From Sweltsa coloradensis (taxonomy: Eukaryota; Arthropoda; Insecta; Plecoptera; Chloroperlidae), in the NCBI GenBank assembly GCA_024449915.1, contig JAMZAV010000007.1, forward strand, positions 868,001 through 932,000: 64,000 nucleotides of DNA. Reading direction: 5' to 3'. Below are positions 12,873 through 26,763 of the stretch, in pieces. The notes beneath the pieces are model-generated. The model searched no databases, was not told where the DNA came from, and saw nothing but the letters and a program-made list of their open reading frames with translations. Every line of letters starts with the position of its first letter. The first letter of the stretch is position 1. The translations under genes and the position numbers were made by a program.

Positions 12873-15800
12873 GAATTTTATTCTTCATGTATCTCATTAT
12901 TTATATTCTTCATTTCATCATCTAATTATTAATCTAATCAATGGTATTGAGACATTTAAATATTTTGAACAGATCATGGGTTGGCCGCATGGTCTAGCGT
13001 GGAAGTTTGTTTACTTTTTGTTTCCTGAGTGGTTACTCCACATGTCTGGCGTTCGAGGGGTTGTCTCGAGTAAACATTCGGATACGACTTTTTATTTGGG
13101 TGCTCCCTGTGTAACTACATGTGCATAAAAAAATATAGCCAGGAATCTTGACCTTATATTTCTCAGTGATAATTACTAACATATCTAAACATTCGACAAC
13201 AATCCGCTAGCGTCTTACGCAACACACCATGTGTGGGAACTCCCCAGCCTCTGTAAACAGCCGAATTGACGGCATCACACGCGACACATTAGTGTGGGCT
13301 CGGTTCTTTACAAAATTCCTTACACAACACTAACAGTGAGTTCCCTGCCTTTTATCTCGGCAACAGTGACGCAACGCAAAAGAGCCTCCTGGAGGTTGCG
13401 AGTTCGATGTACGGGTTACCGGCCACAAGTTATGAAGAAATATAATTTGGAGTCGGTTTCATATAGTGATTGCAAGGCTGCGGGCTCCTTTCAGTTTGAA
13501 GTATAATTCGCCGGTGGTTTCGCCGGTAGTGCGTTGTGCGAGGTTTACCATTGGAATTGAATAAATGATTAGCTACAGGCCCTAAATTTCATATAAAGTC
13601 GAGATTTGGCAAAATTGTGAAGGCATACTTTATTATTTTACTGTTTCGTGCGCTAATAGAAACCCAGGGCAAACCGAAGACAAAGTAATTTTCACTAGAG
13701 ATGAACTGGTTTACAAATGATCTCAAAACGTTTTCAAAACTGGATTTAGTTGTTAGGCCTACTTTTAAATGGGTGGCAGTGTAGTGGGTGTATACATGAC
13801 GGTTTTGAAAACAGTTTTGAAGTCAAACCCGCGAAGAATGTTTTTGACTTGAACCGATTCAAACCTAGTTTCGAAGCGTATACATAATGTTTTCAAACCT
13901 CAAAGCGTTTTTTAAATAGATTTTAAAACCGAATGTATATAAGATGTTTATATCTTTCTCAAAGTTACAGGGGAGATTTACTAAAAATTACGTTTTATAA
14001 CTTCTACTCACATAATATTAAGCCTGGTGATCTAGCAGTCACAATACAAATTAGCAATTTTTGTTGTTGCTTTCATTATGTCTTATATGAGTATAAAATC
14101 AATTATTTTCGCCAGTCATTTTTTTCATTAGTACCGAATACACATGTTTACAACATGTTTAATGTCGATATAAGTTCCCGCGACCTCTTGTTTAATAGAT
14201 AAAATTAGCGAGAACGTCTATTGATGAAAAAATATGTGCGTGGGGTTCCCCCAACTTGTCTATCAAACATGTGAAAGATAACATCCACCTAGACTGTAAA
14301 GAAATGTCCCCAGATATACTAACAGCAACCAGATTATCTTACGATGCAGTGCGGTTTATTGTTGTGACACGGTTTACTTAATTCAGTGCTTCTTCACAGG
14401 CCTAGATTTCGATCTACATCGAGATTGTCAAGCCGTAAAGGAAAGAATGTTGGATACGCTTGCGAAGGTCCCGAGTTCGTTCTTCATTACGGTTATTCGG
14501 TTTTCTAGGTTGTTATGTAACCCTCAGGGATTATGCCGCGATCATCCGTTTTATTTTTAGCACGCATGGATAGTCAAACATGGAGGCTACAGTGTTGTAT
14601 TCTCTGTTTTGACAAAGGTTACCGTGTAACTTGTTTTACCCGTGTTAAAACCATTGTTTGAAAACTGTGAATTACCATAAACGGTCGTATTGGAAGGCTC
14701 GTGCGATTATAGTCGCGGATTTATGCTCGACTGCAAACACGCAACGTTTGTGGCGAACGAAGTAGCAGGTTGAGTGGGTTTGCATACATTTCGGTTATTG
14801 ATGTTCGCGGCTTCAAATCCCTTAAAACACTCGCAGCACAGGGTGTTCGAATATTTTTGTACTCAGTACGTCCAATCAGTGAATAAATACTTTAACTTTC
14901 AAGTGTAGCATATCGGCATAATTTTCCATATACACGCTATCTTATATGTACCAGTTTTCAATATTGCAATATATTTCATTTGCAGCTCGATATATTATAT
15001 TTATATAATTGTTTATCAACATCATGTATGCGAAACATTTCTAATTAACCAGTCATAAAGGGCGATTCTCCCACAGATGCATTAAATTTAACGCTAACAA
15101 CACCCGATGTTCAATTGACGATCGATGAGCAAACTTTCAATGCATACATAGGCACCATTTTAGCGAATCGCAATTTCAAAACGACATTAAATGCAACATC
15201 CCCCGACACCCACCTACTTTACTAACGTGACTTGAATTTGTACATTGATAGAATAGAAACCACATTGAAAGCTGGTAACATGTCCTCTTGGCTAGCTGTT
15301 AAAGCGTGCCGAATAATATTGTGCCTCACCTTCAAAGAATCCCCCCCCCCCCGTAGTTTATTGGATCGCCAACGACTCTAGTTGTCCCAGTCACATAGTC
15401 ACGGCCGGCTGTCGCTAGCAATGTCGGCGTCGGCGTCGCGACGCTATAGCTCGTTGGCATTCAAGACGGAGGCGGCTTGTTTTTGTGGGAAATGAACTGA
15501 GATGGTCTTTTGTTGTCTTTGATTCAGGTTTTGCAATGTACCAAGCAATGCCCATTATGTTTGAATATTTTTTTACGATAGTGTTTCTTCTTATTCCGTA
15601 TATGCGTCAGAATAGATATACATTACTCAAAGTCAAAGAGTCACTATGTGGCAATTGTAAAAATACCATAATTATACAATTAGATTCTGAATAATAGTTA
15701 ACTTTAATCAAAATATACGACAGATAATAGAATGACATCAGCCTATCGGGTAGTAAAATGTCGATTCTGTTAGCGCCATTTTGTGTTGGCTTTCTAGCAA

Positions 15801-17167
15801 CAGTCTGCTAAAACAATTAAGGAAATAAATTGAACTGGAGAACATAAAAACATCTAGGTCTTAGGACACAAACAAACTAAAACCTTACAAAATTATAGAC
15901 ATTAAACGTCGTGGTAAGCAAACTACACAGTCATCAGGTCAATTTGGGGTCACATATTTTAAATGCAGTTTTGCCTATATTGGTGATGTTAATTGTTGTT
16001 CAATTTAACAAAAGCGTTTCTGAGCAACATGCGATTTCTTATAGAAATGATTCGGATACTGTTTGGATTCATAATAAACGCGGGTACAGAAAGACATGCC
16101 TGACAGTTGGACATAACGATGTTAGATAGCTCCGACAGCTCTATATCTCATCTGCAATAGCATTGCCGTTATTTTGACAAATTTTTTAACTGACGCACTT
16201 TAGAAGGGGTGGTGAACAAGAAATATTTAAAAGAGTCTTCACCAAATTTTCGCAAAACCCTATCCCAGTTAACTTGAGGTAAACGTAAAAATGCCTCGCG
16301 GAAGTGAAACTATCGGCGAAATAGGTCGAAATTCCGAGTGTTGGCATAGATAACAAATTACTCGCCGTAGTGTTGCCATCATTGGGTTAGAGTGAGGATC
16401 AATCACTGTGATCGGAAACACGCCCACACATTATTTCGAAAGCTCAAGCCTATACCAGTGTCCGAGGGAGGCGAGCAACAAATTCTTCTCTACAGCAGAA
16501 CCGAAAGGTATTTTATTTTGACGAATAACCTGAGCTAAAAGATATCATTTGCCTGCCCAACCACGCAATTCGACGCTATCCGGGCTTCTGTTGTATAATC
16601 TTGACATTGGCTAAACCCCTTAGACGTTCCGTTGTTATTACATTTCTTGATATTTATTTTTTATTTTTTCACCTTTGCGTGGGCCTGTTTTAGAGATTAA
16701 TAAACAATTCAAGGGCGTAGCTTCAATATGCATGACCTTGGTCAACAACTTCTGGATTACTACGATCCTCTGAAGATCTCCTCCGCAACGTATCTCTAAT
16801 ATCCGAGGATCTAAAGTGTTGCTTCATGTTGCGTGCGTACGTTGGTATGTGATGTGGCTGGCTGGTGGACCATATTGAGTTGTTTTCCCAATTATATCTA
16901 CTCATATAACTTATTTTCATTAAAGGTTAATATTATAACACAATTGAAATTCATAACTTTCTTCGTTGTGACTTGCGAGGACAACTTCAATTCATCGCTT
17001 ACAATACATATACATGCATGGTAGAGTTAAAAAATGTTTAGAGTGAGCCCGAACTTCAAAGCTGGGATAGATAAGCAATGACTTCATTCGAGAAAGGGAA
17101 TAAAAATGTGAACATGGAGGCAAAGGCAAGCTGACGAAAATTTATAAAATACTTTCTATATAATATG

Positions 17168-17230
17168 CTGGATTTGAACCCACGTCTTACGGTTCAATAT
17201 CTATTCGGTCCAGGTGTACGAGCCCCCGCG
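17168..17230 (-). repeat. tRNA-like fragment
   Basis: On the - strand, GTGGGTTCAAATCCAGC gives a B-box. Upstream the sequence keeps a tRNA-like order, but the stems are degenerate. It is probably a SINE head. Confidence 0.3.
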
Positions 17231-17773
17231 GAATGAGGAGGGTATTCTTTAAAATGCGTCGATGTTTTCCCAATAGTTCTCATGGTACTATTTATTTTTA
17301 TGCGATATTGTTATTCAGATGACAGTAGTTAACGCAGTGCACATTTGCGATTGGTAACTGTTTTAAAAATAAAGATGATGCCAAAATGTACCCCCCAGCG
17401 TCCAGCCTAAGCTACTTGGCTGGAACATGGCTCATAGGTCCAACGTGGGTATAAATAGCTCTTCCACGTGGGCTATGTCCTCCAGTAGTAAGTCAGAGCC
17501 TAGGCCTAGGCCGAGCTTTCACCGACCTTACTCACCACTTGATGTAGTATTAGCATAGCCAAGCCGTCGGTTTAATGGAGCCACTTTACGACCTCACCAA
17601 GCAAGCCAAGACATTTAATAACATCAAATCTTAAAACCGTGCTAATGTAATTCGTGAAGTGGAGATACTTTCCGTTAGTTGATGGGGCCATTAGGCCCAG
17701 ATTTTCAACGACAATCGCCGTTTTTAATACGGTGATCCGGGATATTGGTAAGACATTTATGCAAATGTGTTAA

Positions 17774-18187
17774 GAGTCTTCACGAGACATTCATGCAATT
17801 CTGCACGCTTGTAAGTACTCACATTAATTTGCACAACACTCTGGAGAAAATTTGAAATTACATAATGCGAATTCTAAAATGCACAAAACACTGACGTTTT
17901 AATAGAACAACGTACAAAAAACAGAATTGCTTTATGTAATTAACACTACTACACACCATGCAGTGGACGCATCTGGAGCACGCAATGGGAGCTTCAAGTG
18001 CGTCGACGTATAGTAGACACAAAGCAATTCTGATTTTTGTATGTTGTTCTAAAAAAGTCAGTGTTTTGTGCATTTTAGAATTCGCATTATGTAATTTCAA
18101 ATTTTCTCCAGAGCGTTGTACAAATTAATGTGAGTACTTACGACTTACGAGCGTGAGAATACATGAATGTTATAATGAAGACACTAT
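17774..18187. mobile_element. foldback element with ~165 bp inverted arms
   Basis: Bases 17774-17937 are matched in inverted orientation by 18017-18187, leaving a loop of about 79 bp. The best-conserved part of the arms includes AAATTTGAAATTACATAATG, GCATTTTAGAATTCGCATTA and CAGAATTGCTTT. No coding capacity is present. The outer ends start near GAGTCTTC / GAAGACAC. No target duplication is certain, so the superfamily is unknown. Confidence 0.75.
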
Positions 18188-21100
18188 AATATTGTGCACA
18201 TGCACTCAATGGTTAAACTGTTCATTCGACGAATATTGAAGTCACTAAACCGTCAATTAATATAGATCCGTCGTATAGATCATATAAGAACAATAATTCT
18301 CGAGATTAGAGCTGTTTCGGCAAGAGGTGCCTCCAAACCAAGTCCACCGTTGACATCAGAGTCCGTACGGGTAGCTAGCATTTCTGGATATAATAAGAAA
18401 AGGCTTTCGTTTATTAGACAATATTTCAGTAACAATGTCATCTTCACCCCTGAGACTATGCTCCCACTAGAGGGGCGATGAAGACGAGACGGGCAGTAAG
18501 AGACCAGCACGCAAGTCCAAAGGGCCTTGTGGCTATCCTTACTGTACTTGTATGTGTTAGTATTTATGTGTATGTCTCCCGAAAACTATTTCCGCGAACA
18601 GATAACAATTAGTTGTATTCGTAGATTATTCCCGTGTTACGGTTGTAGGATAATAATAAAAGTCTATAATCTTATAGTGAATAGTGATTGTCAAATCAGT
18701 TATATAACTATAAGTATTTTGGCTTAGTCGTTCCCTAGAAGGCGACAATAACACTAGATTTTTTCAATAGTTAAATTTAGAGCTGTTGGGAAAAGTGAAG
18801 AATACTTATTGGAATGGACGGAACTAGCTGAATATTAGCTACAGTGCGTGTGTAGTGTTAGTGTACTTATGCCAAGCTCGAGTGGTACTTATATGGGTGG
18901 GTGTAACCGTATAAACAATATCAACAGTAATTTTCAGTGATATGGATGGGCATGGAGCATGTGCATGGGTGGGCGTAAGTAATTATGTTGAAGCTTCAGT
19001 GATTTGCATAATATCGTTAAAACCGAATGTAGACCACAGATCATTCGTTTACGCCCATCGATTTCTATATAATCTAATGATCATAACATCGAACTAAACT
19101 TTATTTTCAAATATAACGAAACCACGATCGTAGGAGGCGTATGACTACAAAGCTTTGCCGCGGTGGGTGTGACTTATTTGCTTACGATACTGCTTCGTAG
19201 GACCCCTCAACCGCCCTTAATATTATTCGTCATTTATATCAATCGTTCAATTCCAATAGCATTGTAACATGTGATTATGATTTAAAATGTGACTTACTGA
19301 GATAAAAACCTAATAATCCCCTCTATTGCCCACGACTTGACCTGTTTCTGTTCTGTGCCATCTGCGCGGAACGTGAATGCAATGGATGGGGCGAAGTGGC
19401 AGTTTATCACATGAAAAATAAAATCAGAGGATTTTCGTTTCCGACCGAGAATGGTTGTAGAATATTCTCTAGAAAGAAGCTCCGACGTTATTTGTGCAAC
19501 CCAGCTTAGTTTTAGAGACCATCGCTGGGCTTTAATTACTTCCAGTTGTGTAGCCCACATGCGGATTACTTCCATAAGTGGGCATCTTTACGTCTAATGC
19601 TAGTGAGTACGCGTGTTCATTTGGACCTCACCTCGCTAGTCGCTAGAGAGTCTAAAGAGGAAGGGCGGAGTGGTGCTTCATTAAGCATCAGTGTTTCGAG
19701 TTGTATGGTGAGCTCAGTATGAATCCCTCGGTAATGATGTGCTTTAGCTTTAATATGTATCTCGCTAATGGGTAAGAATTTTCTTTACAAAACGCAAAAC
19801 CCATTTCAAACACTTATCTCAGTTATGTTGAAAATGATGCACTCATTAGTCATTAATTATTATTTTATCCATATCCAATTTGAGCAATGTCACAAGACAC
19901 AACATTAATTACAAACAACTCACTAGATTATAGCGGAATCAACTTAAAGTATGTTAACGTAACTATATGATCAAGCCGAAGCCGTGCATATATCTGTTAT
20001 TGTACACGTAGTGCATACACGCGACTATAGCACATACCTCCACACGCACATGCGTTGTGGTTGTGGGGCATGCCCTTTCGTAATTTATTTATTGACTGCC
20101 ATCTAGCTTGCAATGTGTAACATTCACGGTGATAAGTACACAATTTTTTTATTATGCAACAGCAACATTCATTTATTCTTTTCTGTAGGCAAACTATTTA
20201 TATAATATTTTACAATATTGTCATATTCAAAAACCACATTAATACAACGTTCCTTGTGATATTTATTACCAAATTTTTAACGTAGTACAATGATGATGGT
20301 TATCATGCACTGTTAAAAATGGAGAAGTGACTTTCTATGTCTACATCCTGCAAATCGGTTAAAGCATTTTACAGCCATGTCAGTCTTTTATAGGATTGGC
20401 TTCCAAACTTCCTTGGTCATATCTGCAATGTGCGATCTCGCCATAGGAAATGCCCGTGAAGTAGCCCTACGTGTTACAGTCTGTGTACTTTCACTACTTA
20501 AAATATTGATATCGACTGCATTATTTACTTTGTAATGTTTGATAGACACGCCACGAAAATCCATATGAATAATCGAACTAGACTATGCATACAGGCCTAG
20601 TTTTTGTATGTAATTTTACCTCTGCAGTATTCATCTTTTAGTAGTCACTCACCCTCCATTTTTTTCCTATTTCTTTCACACAAAAAAAAAAGTTGTAGGC
20701 ATATGCGCATGTATAATCGTTAAAGTTACTTTTTCTCAAGATTTACTCTTCCATTCACTCGTTTGCCTAAACGGGCAGTTACTGCATTAATATAGGCGTG
20801 TAAAATAATACTCCATATACGTAGTACATCTCTCGAATTAGCTTTATTCTTGCAAAAGTATGAATAGAAAAGAAAATGACTTTTTCCCTTTTATTATTAC
20901 AGAAGTTATAACTTCAATATAATATATTTACACAGGTTAGTTAAATTTTATATAAACATTATATAAAAACAAAATACGAATAAGATCACCTAATAGTGAC
21001 TCGAAATGGTGACTCCACTCTTGGTCCTAAAAATATGATTATATATTATATGGTTACGAGATCGATACTGGTCGGTTTGTTTGTACCTAATAATATGATA

Positions 21101-21654
21101 TAATCTTGCATTCAGTTCGCACAAGCGATGCAACAACTTAGTGAAGTTCATTGACTGTCTGGGTAAAAGGAAAGTATCTGTGCTCTGTAAAAAAAAACGG
21201 GTAAATAAGACTAGAATCACACGCAGTGTTATGTGCTGTGGACATGCGATGCTGTGAGCATTGGTGTAAGATAACATCTGTGATTCAGCTCACCCCCTTT
21301 AATTTGTTCAGTTCAGCGTTGTTTTCAGGTTTAATGGCAAGTAATTAGTCAAATTAAACACCTTGTCTTGCGGTGGAGAGAGATTTAACTCAATGCATTG
21401 ATCGATGTTTTGCTGATTGCAAGGACCTCAAGCTTAGGTTTCAACTCGTGGAATACTTCGAAATAACAATGCAAGAAAGCGATCCATCAAAATCAGTCGT
21501 ACTCGTAAGGTCGTGACTAGATGTACTACGTCAGATTGCTTATACTAGAAGTAGCTATTCTGCTTATCTAGATAACTGTAGCTGTGTTTAAGCAGTGTGA
21601 TAATATGATACTGAATAGTAAATTGCAATTAGTATAACCTTACTAACATGCAAA
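18188..21654. other. gene-free stretch
   Basis: No exon, tRNA-like piece or clear repeat is recognised. The sequence is AT-rich and without long frames of protein-like composition. Confidence 0.4.
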
Positions 21655-21774
21655 AAGCAAGTAGGCCGATGCGCGCGGTTTCAGCGGGCCAATGAGCGAT
21701 CAGTATTTTAAATTGGGGACCGTTGATTGGCTGCAATCCACCCGCCGGTGGCGTCAGCATCGGCTTACTTGCTT
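21655..21774. repeat. 120 bp unit with 18 bp inverted ends and two CCAAT boxes
   Basis: AAGCAAGTAGGCCGATGC (21655-21672) is matched in inverted orientation at 21757-21774 with one mismatch. Between them lie GGCCAATGAGCG and TTGATTGGCTGC, two CCAAT boxes in opposite orientation, and TGGCGTCAGC. It could be a tiny MITE or a regulatory module; nothing transcribed is recognised next to it. Confidence 0.5.
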
Positions 21775-22349
21775 CGGAACAACATAAACTCATTTCCTAA
21801 AAGTGAATTTTAAAATTAATAAGTTTCTCCGAAATTACAACGTTGTTCGTTGGAGTAGCTGTATGTGCGCAGCGTATTGGGGTTGCCCCACCCCCGATTT
21901 GCCCTAAATTATTCCCAGATGTTACGTTCATAATTTTAAAAAAATCATACCTGTTCTGCCACATGTTCCAATACTTTTTTTTCCTTTTAATTTCTGAATT
22001 GTAGTAAATAATATGTTCCAATACGTTTTGTGAATTGTGCAATTTGACTCACGCAGCACTCTTGATATCCTCTCGCTATATATTTTAAAGCTTTTAAAAA
22101 GAAATCAAAGTTCAAGTATTCTTATTGAAATCGTTTAATAGACCTATGTAAATCATGAACAAACTACAGCTATTATGTATCATGATAATATAGCGTATCT
22201 GTATATTATCTACTTTAGCTTGGCACACATATATTATGTATGTATTTATTATGCTAGTCTAAACACTATAAACTAAAATGTCGTGATTTCAAGTGTATGG
22301 ATATTGCTTACTATATTAATAATAAATATATATAAATATGTTATTTTTT

Positions 22350-22893
22350 AAACATCAACGTTTCAGAAATCAAAAGCTATTTACTAAACATCAACGTTTC
22401 AGGAATCAAAAGCTATTTCCGTCATCAAGTTAATATACAAAAAAACATAATATCAAAAACATAATTAACACAATTAATTGGTCGGGACATTTCGCCACGT
22501 CGAATATGATTTAGGGGCCTAATTACTTTTGACGTTTCAGCCCAACTGTGTGGGCTATCCTCAGAAAACAAGAAATTAAATCTTAATACTTACAAAAATA
22601 AAAGACAAGACAAGGCGTTGCATATAGAAAAACAAAATTTGTTTTGTTTGATTAACAAATGTAACACATTGTATTGGCTTTTATTTTTGTAAGTTTTTAG
22701 ATATAATTTCTTGTTTTCTGAGGATAGCCCTCACAGTCAGGCTGAAACGTCAAAAGCAATAAAAGTATATTCGACGCGGCGAAATGTCCCGACCAATTAT
22801 AATTGTGTTAATTATTTACCGGGCCGCGAAAGCCTTAAATTTGAAATCAAAAACATATTAAATCAAGCAAAGATTTCTGAAACGTTGTTGTTT
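22350..22893. mobile_element. large foldback element
   Basis: The inner arms 22463-22604 and 22678-22814 are inverted copies sharing GGTCGGGACATTTCGCC, TGACGTTTCAG and GGGCTATCCTCAG. The outer arms also pair: TACTAAACATCAACGTTTCA (22383-22402) with the stretch at 22874-22893. The left outer arm is tandemly duplicated as a 36 bp unit (22350-22421). There is no coding capacity. It is probably a non-autonomous DNA transposon of unknown superfamily. Confidence 0.75.
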
Positions 22894-22989
22894 AGTAAAA
22901 AGCAGAGGTGGATCCATCCACTTAAGCGTTTAAATTTTTTTAAATGACGAACTCTTCTTATACACAAAGATAATTTACTTTTTATGTGT

Positions 22990-23061
22990 GGCTCGTTGGT
23001 CTTGTGGTTAGCGTATCTGCTTCCAATGCAGAGGTCCAGGGTTCGATTCCCGCCAAAGTCA
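22990..23061 (+). tRNA. tRNA-like sequence, probably pseudogene or SINE head
   Basis: It is a 72 nt sequence starting GGCTCGTTGG. The D-arm region GGTCTTGTGGTTAGC and an anticodon stem TCTGC/GCAGA around loop TTCCAAT are present, and the T-loop is GTTCGATTC. If the loop is read strictly, the anticodon is CCA (Trp), but the surrounding sequence also resembles Gly(TCC). The acceptor stem pairs poorly on the 3' side (AAAGTC) and two T-stem pairs are broken. This argues against a functional tRNA. Confidence 0.4.
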
Positions 23062-23337
23062 GTATTTTTTAACTTCTGATTTGGACTCAAGTGCCATCAG
23101 TTCTTGTCTTAGGAGTTTGTATAAACGGTGACTTTGAGCGTCCTAGCAACGAAGCACATAATAAATTTCAGAGTTGTTCTGAATCGCCTTGTTGATTCTG
23201 GCGTTGATTCGCGGTGTGTTCGCACTGTCCATACACTGATTGCTATATTTCCTATTAAAATATCGTCTTTGGTTGGTTATCGCTCAGTCGTCGATTGCGT
23301 CGGGGCCTGCGGTTGGCTTGTCGCTTGATTTAAAGTC

Positions 23338-23371
23338 CCCCACTGAAAATCAGTTATATAACTGAGTGGGT
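23338..23371. repeat. perfect hairpin
   Basis: The core is the perfect 16 bp palindrome TCAGTTATATAACTGA (23350-23365), with CCACT/AGTGG pairing outside it. Its function is unknown. Confidence 0.55.
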
Positions 23372-24346
23372 AGACTCTAAATAAAATTTATTTATTTTAT
23401 TATTTATATCGTTCGTTGCTCCTAACACCACCGCATCCTCAGTTTGGGGTGTCTCATTTGAACGGTGCATCCCTCTGCGAATCAAAGGGGAACTGCATTG
23501 CTCGAAACATTGATCCGTGTGATTCGAACTGAACCTAGTCTTGCCACGCGGAGGCGTCGACAAATCAACGTCCGGAGGGAATGTTGTATTATTTCCAATT
23601 GATATCGACTTGCACATTATTATACGCTAGCTTAATTTTAGATTTCTATAGTGCCAAAAATAAGTTGGATTACGTTATTGGGTGGACGCCAAAATAATCA
23701 TCTGCAGTTCGGTAACGCTGGTCCAAGACATCTGAAGGAATTATCCGAGGAAGCAACTAGATGTGGGGGTGGGGGTGGCGGCATGGAGGGTGAGTGGGAT
23801 GAGAAGTCTGGCTTCGCGTCCCAAGAGATCGATTCTCGACAAGGCGGCCGCTGTTAATTGTTTTACTACAAAACTCGCGGTTTATAGCTTCTTTTATTTT
23901 GAAATAATGATCTCTTGGAGTCGTCTTTTAACTTTATGCAATTATAATTTCCCGCATTATAACAACTGTACATTATACTGACTGTGATAATCGTTCGGAT
24001 CAATGTATTCTAAGCTTATGGAACCTTTAAAAAAAATCAAACTATTTTTGAACATTTTACGTGCTCTTTAACTTGTTAGTTAATTGTTATTATTTATTAT
24101 GTATAATTAGAGATTTGCAAAATGGTGAGAACGAAATTCGCGATTTTTTTTCAAAGTTGCCATAATCCCTTCAAATTCAGCTTGCACATGAATCACCTGA
24201 ATTGTGATTGAATGGTATCAATTTCCAATTCGCGAATTTTCGCGATAGTTTAGTTGATACCGCGAACTAGTGGCGAAATAGCAAGTATGTCTTTAAACGC
24301 GAATTAGATCACGAAATTTCAAACAAAGTATTTTTTTTTTAAATTT

Positions 24347-24541
24347 TGGTGGAGGTGCCGGGTAGGTAGTCAAAATTAAATTAATCCTGGCTGGTACATA
24401 TGGTGGAGGTGCCGGGTCATAAAACGCGATTGTGAGATCTTCATAATCGTTGTACGCGAGTAAGCTCAAAATACTTCGTACCAAAATATTGACATTACAC
24501 AAAAAATGCATAATTTCGTAATTTTGGTGGAGGTGCCGGGT
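24347..24541 (-). repeat. three copies of a 17-mer
   Basis: TGGTGGAGGTGCCGGGT occurs exactly at 24347-24363, 24401-24417 and 24525-24541. It occurs again at 28877-28893, and in reverse complement at 27034-27050, where it ends a Helentron-like variant. The copies look like repeated element ends inserted close together. Confidence 0.6.
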
Positions 24542-26763
24542 AGTCGAAATTTATCAGGTGGGAAAAACTGTAAGAAACTTTGAAAACTGAAGGCTGAAAT
24601 TTAGCTTAAATAAGAACTTATACTCCCTCTAATGTGCTTGTTTTTCTTTTAAATTAATCATAAATTGCCTGGAATTTGTGATACTGATAATTTAAAACTA
24701 GCGTTTTTTTCTCCACATATCTAAGTTTGCATTATCAAATTGGGATTTTGGTAAATATCGCGAATTTTTATTTTTTATACGCGAATTTTCAAACTTAAAA
24801 AAACATGTTTGTACATTTCTATGTATAATGAATGATTATAATGTTTAGTTCCATTTATTTCAAGATTGAAAACCCTTACAATAACTGAAATTTCGAGAAT
24901 TTCTCAACCAGTTCACGTTTTCAATTTGTATCCCGCCTAACTTTAGGCCTATATTCATTTAGACATTACTTTAGGCAGAATTTTGGCTCTATAAATGAGA
25001 TGTAAAAAGTGGGCACTGTTTCGACGATTTTACGTTTATTTCGGAGGATTCTGCTTGTTAGTTCTTGAAAATGAGATGACAAGCTCACAATAGACTACAA
25101 GTACATAGAACGAAGATTTCTAGGAACCGGTCTTAGGGCACCTGTGCGCTTGTTATTCTCTTTCTAGTCTTTGATGCTGCAACCTAATATAAGCGAGTCC
25201 AACTATACATAATGCAATTATTCACTTCTGCTTTGACAACGATCTAGACATCCATAGCACCAGTGGCGTGCGGTCCTCAAACTGTGTGTCAAGGCAGCAG
25301 TTCTGGGTTCAAGTTCCTGTCTATGCAGTTAAATTTTTTAAGAAATCATATTATTACAGTTATTTAATTATTTTCTCAAATAAAAGATATCGAACAACGG
25401 AATTTAGAAACACCCGAAAAGATCACTCACTATTCATTCGTTTTCCAACAACTTTCAACTCATTTCTACCGGTACCCTTAAGTTTTAAAGATAATTAATG
25501 CTATATATTGTTTTATTATGTGTTTATCATTACTTTGTTCATCACAACAAATCATCGGGACGCCTGAATAACGCCGAATGGAATAACGCCGAATCGATCG
25601 TGTGTAGTGTACTTGCCAATTTCCCTCCTAACCTTTCTTTTCCAACACAAAAGAGTAGAGTGTTAACCTATAGCGAATGTTTAATGGACTTCGTATGTTG
25701 TACTGTTTTTTAATTATGTCATATGTTTTAGGCATGTATGTTTTTTTTAAAAATTGTATTATGTCTACCTCAATGTAAAATAATAGCAATGCTGTATTTG
25801 AGTGCATCAATTAATTTATTAATTAAATAAAATACGTACATAAATTAGGTTCTATGATTGGCTCCGAGTCTGAGCATGTTTACATAATTTAAACTTTAAA
25901 ATGCCACCGAACAAACCAGAATTGTCGTTTTTTTTTACTAAAAATGGAAAACAATCCACTTGGATACAGGCGTTACGTTGTCGAGAAATGTGTGTGAAGT
26001 GTGATTAGTTTATGTGCTGACGGCAGCAGCCATGAAGGTTCAACCGAGCGAGCCCTGATTGTCAACGACGCGTGTCCCAACTGGTGATTAGTCCTCACCA
26101 TTCAATTCATTCACTCACTCTCTACTCATGCCTTTGATCCAATCACCGATTGACGAGTGGTTTCGTATACACTTGACTAGGGTACGTAATATTATTGTAC
26201 TTTTTTTAGGCTACCGGGCGATAAAACCAGATGATTTAGATGATGTGAGAATACGTTTCCACCCAAAAATATCTCGCTCTTAACTATGAAACAACTTTGT
26301 GTTGATAAATTAATGTATCCTTGCCTATAAAGTACATTAAAAAAAAACTTTTGTTGTCATTTGGGTTACAGTTCAATCCTTGATTCGAAAGGAAGCAAGA
26401 GAATCATTGGATTCGACGTTTTCCAAGAGAAATCAAGCGCCATCACGTGATTGCTAATGCGATTGATGTCAACTGGTCTCTAAAGGCTAATTCTACTTTG
26501 ATCTGTTTTTTTTTGCGGGTTTCATGCTTGTAATCAGATGCTTTATTTTCTACAGCCTAAGTGGAACCACGATTCAGTGAATACTCGAATAAATCACTAT
26601 AAAATCAACTCTCCATCAATGTAATCAGGAAATACTTAATATTTTTTCAACCTTTCACGTCGTATTGATTGAGATATACTTCCTCACCTCCCATCCCATT
26701 CTCGTATGTTCTTTTTTAAAATAACATATTGATGTCATCCTCAGTAATTTTAAAATGTGTAAT

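Larger units (their letters stand above)
12457..17773. other. gene-free stretch
   Basis: No exon is recognised. It includes copy 2 of the dispersed repeat (12792-12872), a degenerate tRNA-like segment around 12978-13070, a cluster of GTTTTGAAAAC-like palindromes near 13720-13910, a C-run at 15341-15352, a CpG-rich patch at 15400-15480 and a tRNA-like piece at 17168-17230. Confidence 0.4.
22894..26763. other. gene-free stretch
   Basis: No exon is recognised. It holds a tRNA-like sequence (22990-23061), a perfect 16 bp palindrome inside a larger hairpin (23338-23371), a block rich in CGCGAATTT words (24130-24320 and 24750-24800) and three copies of a 17-mer (24347-24541). Confidence 0.4.

Noticed and set aside
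13720..13910. Cluster of GTTTTGAAAAC-like palindromes as an operator array
   Set aside because: The spacing is irregular and copies are degenerate; it fits random AT-rich sequence or an old repeat.
25261..25320. CAGTGGCGTGCGG as an hAT end
   Set aside because: No matching inverted end or 8 bp duplication was found within reach; a B-box-like GGGTTCAAGTTCC follows, so it may just be a tRNA-like remnant.
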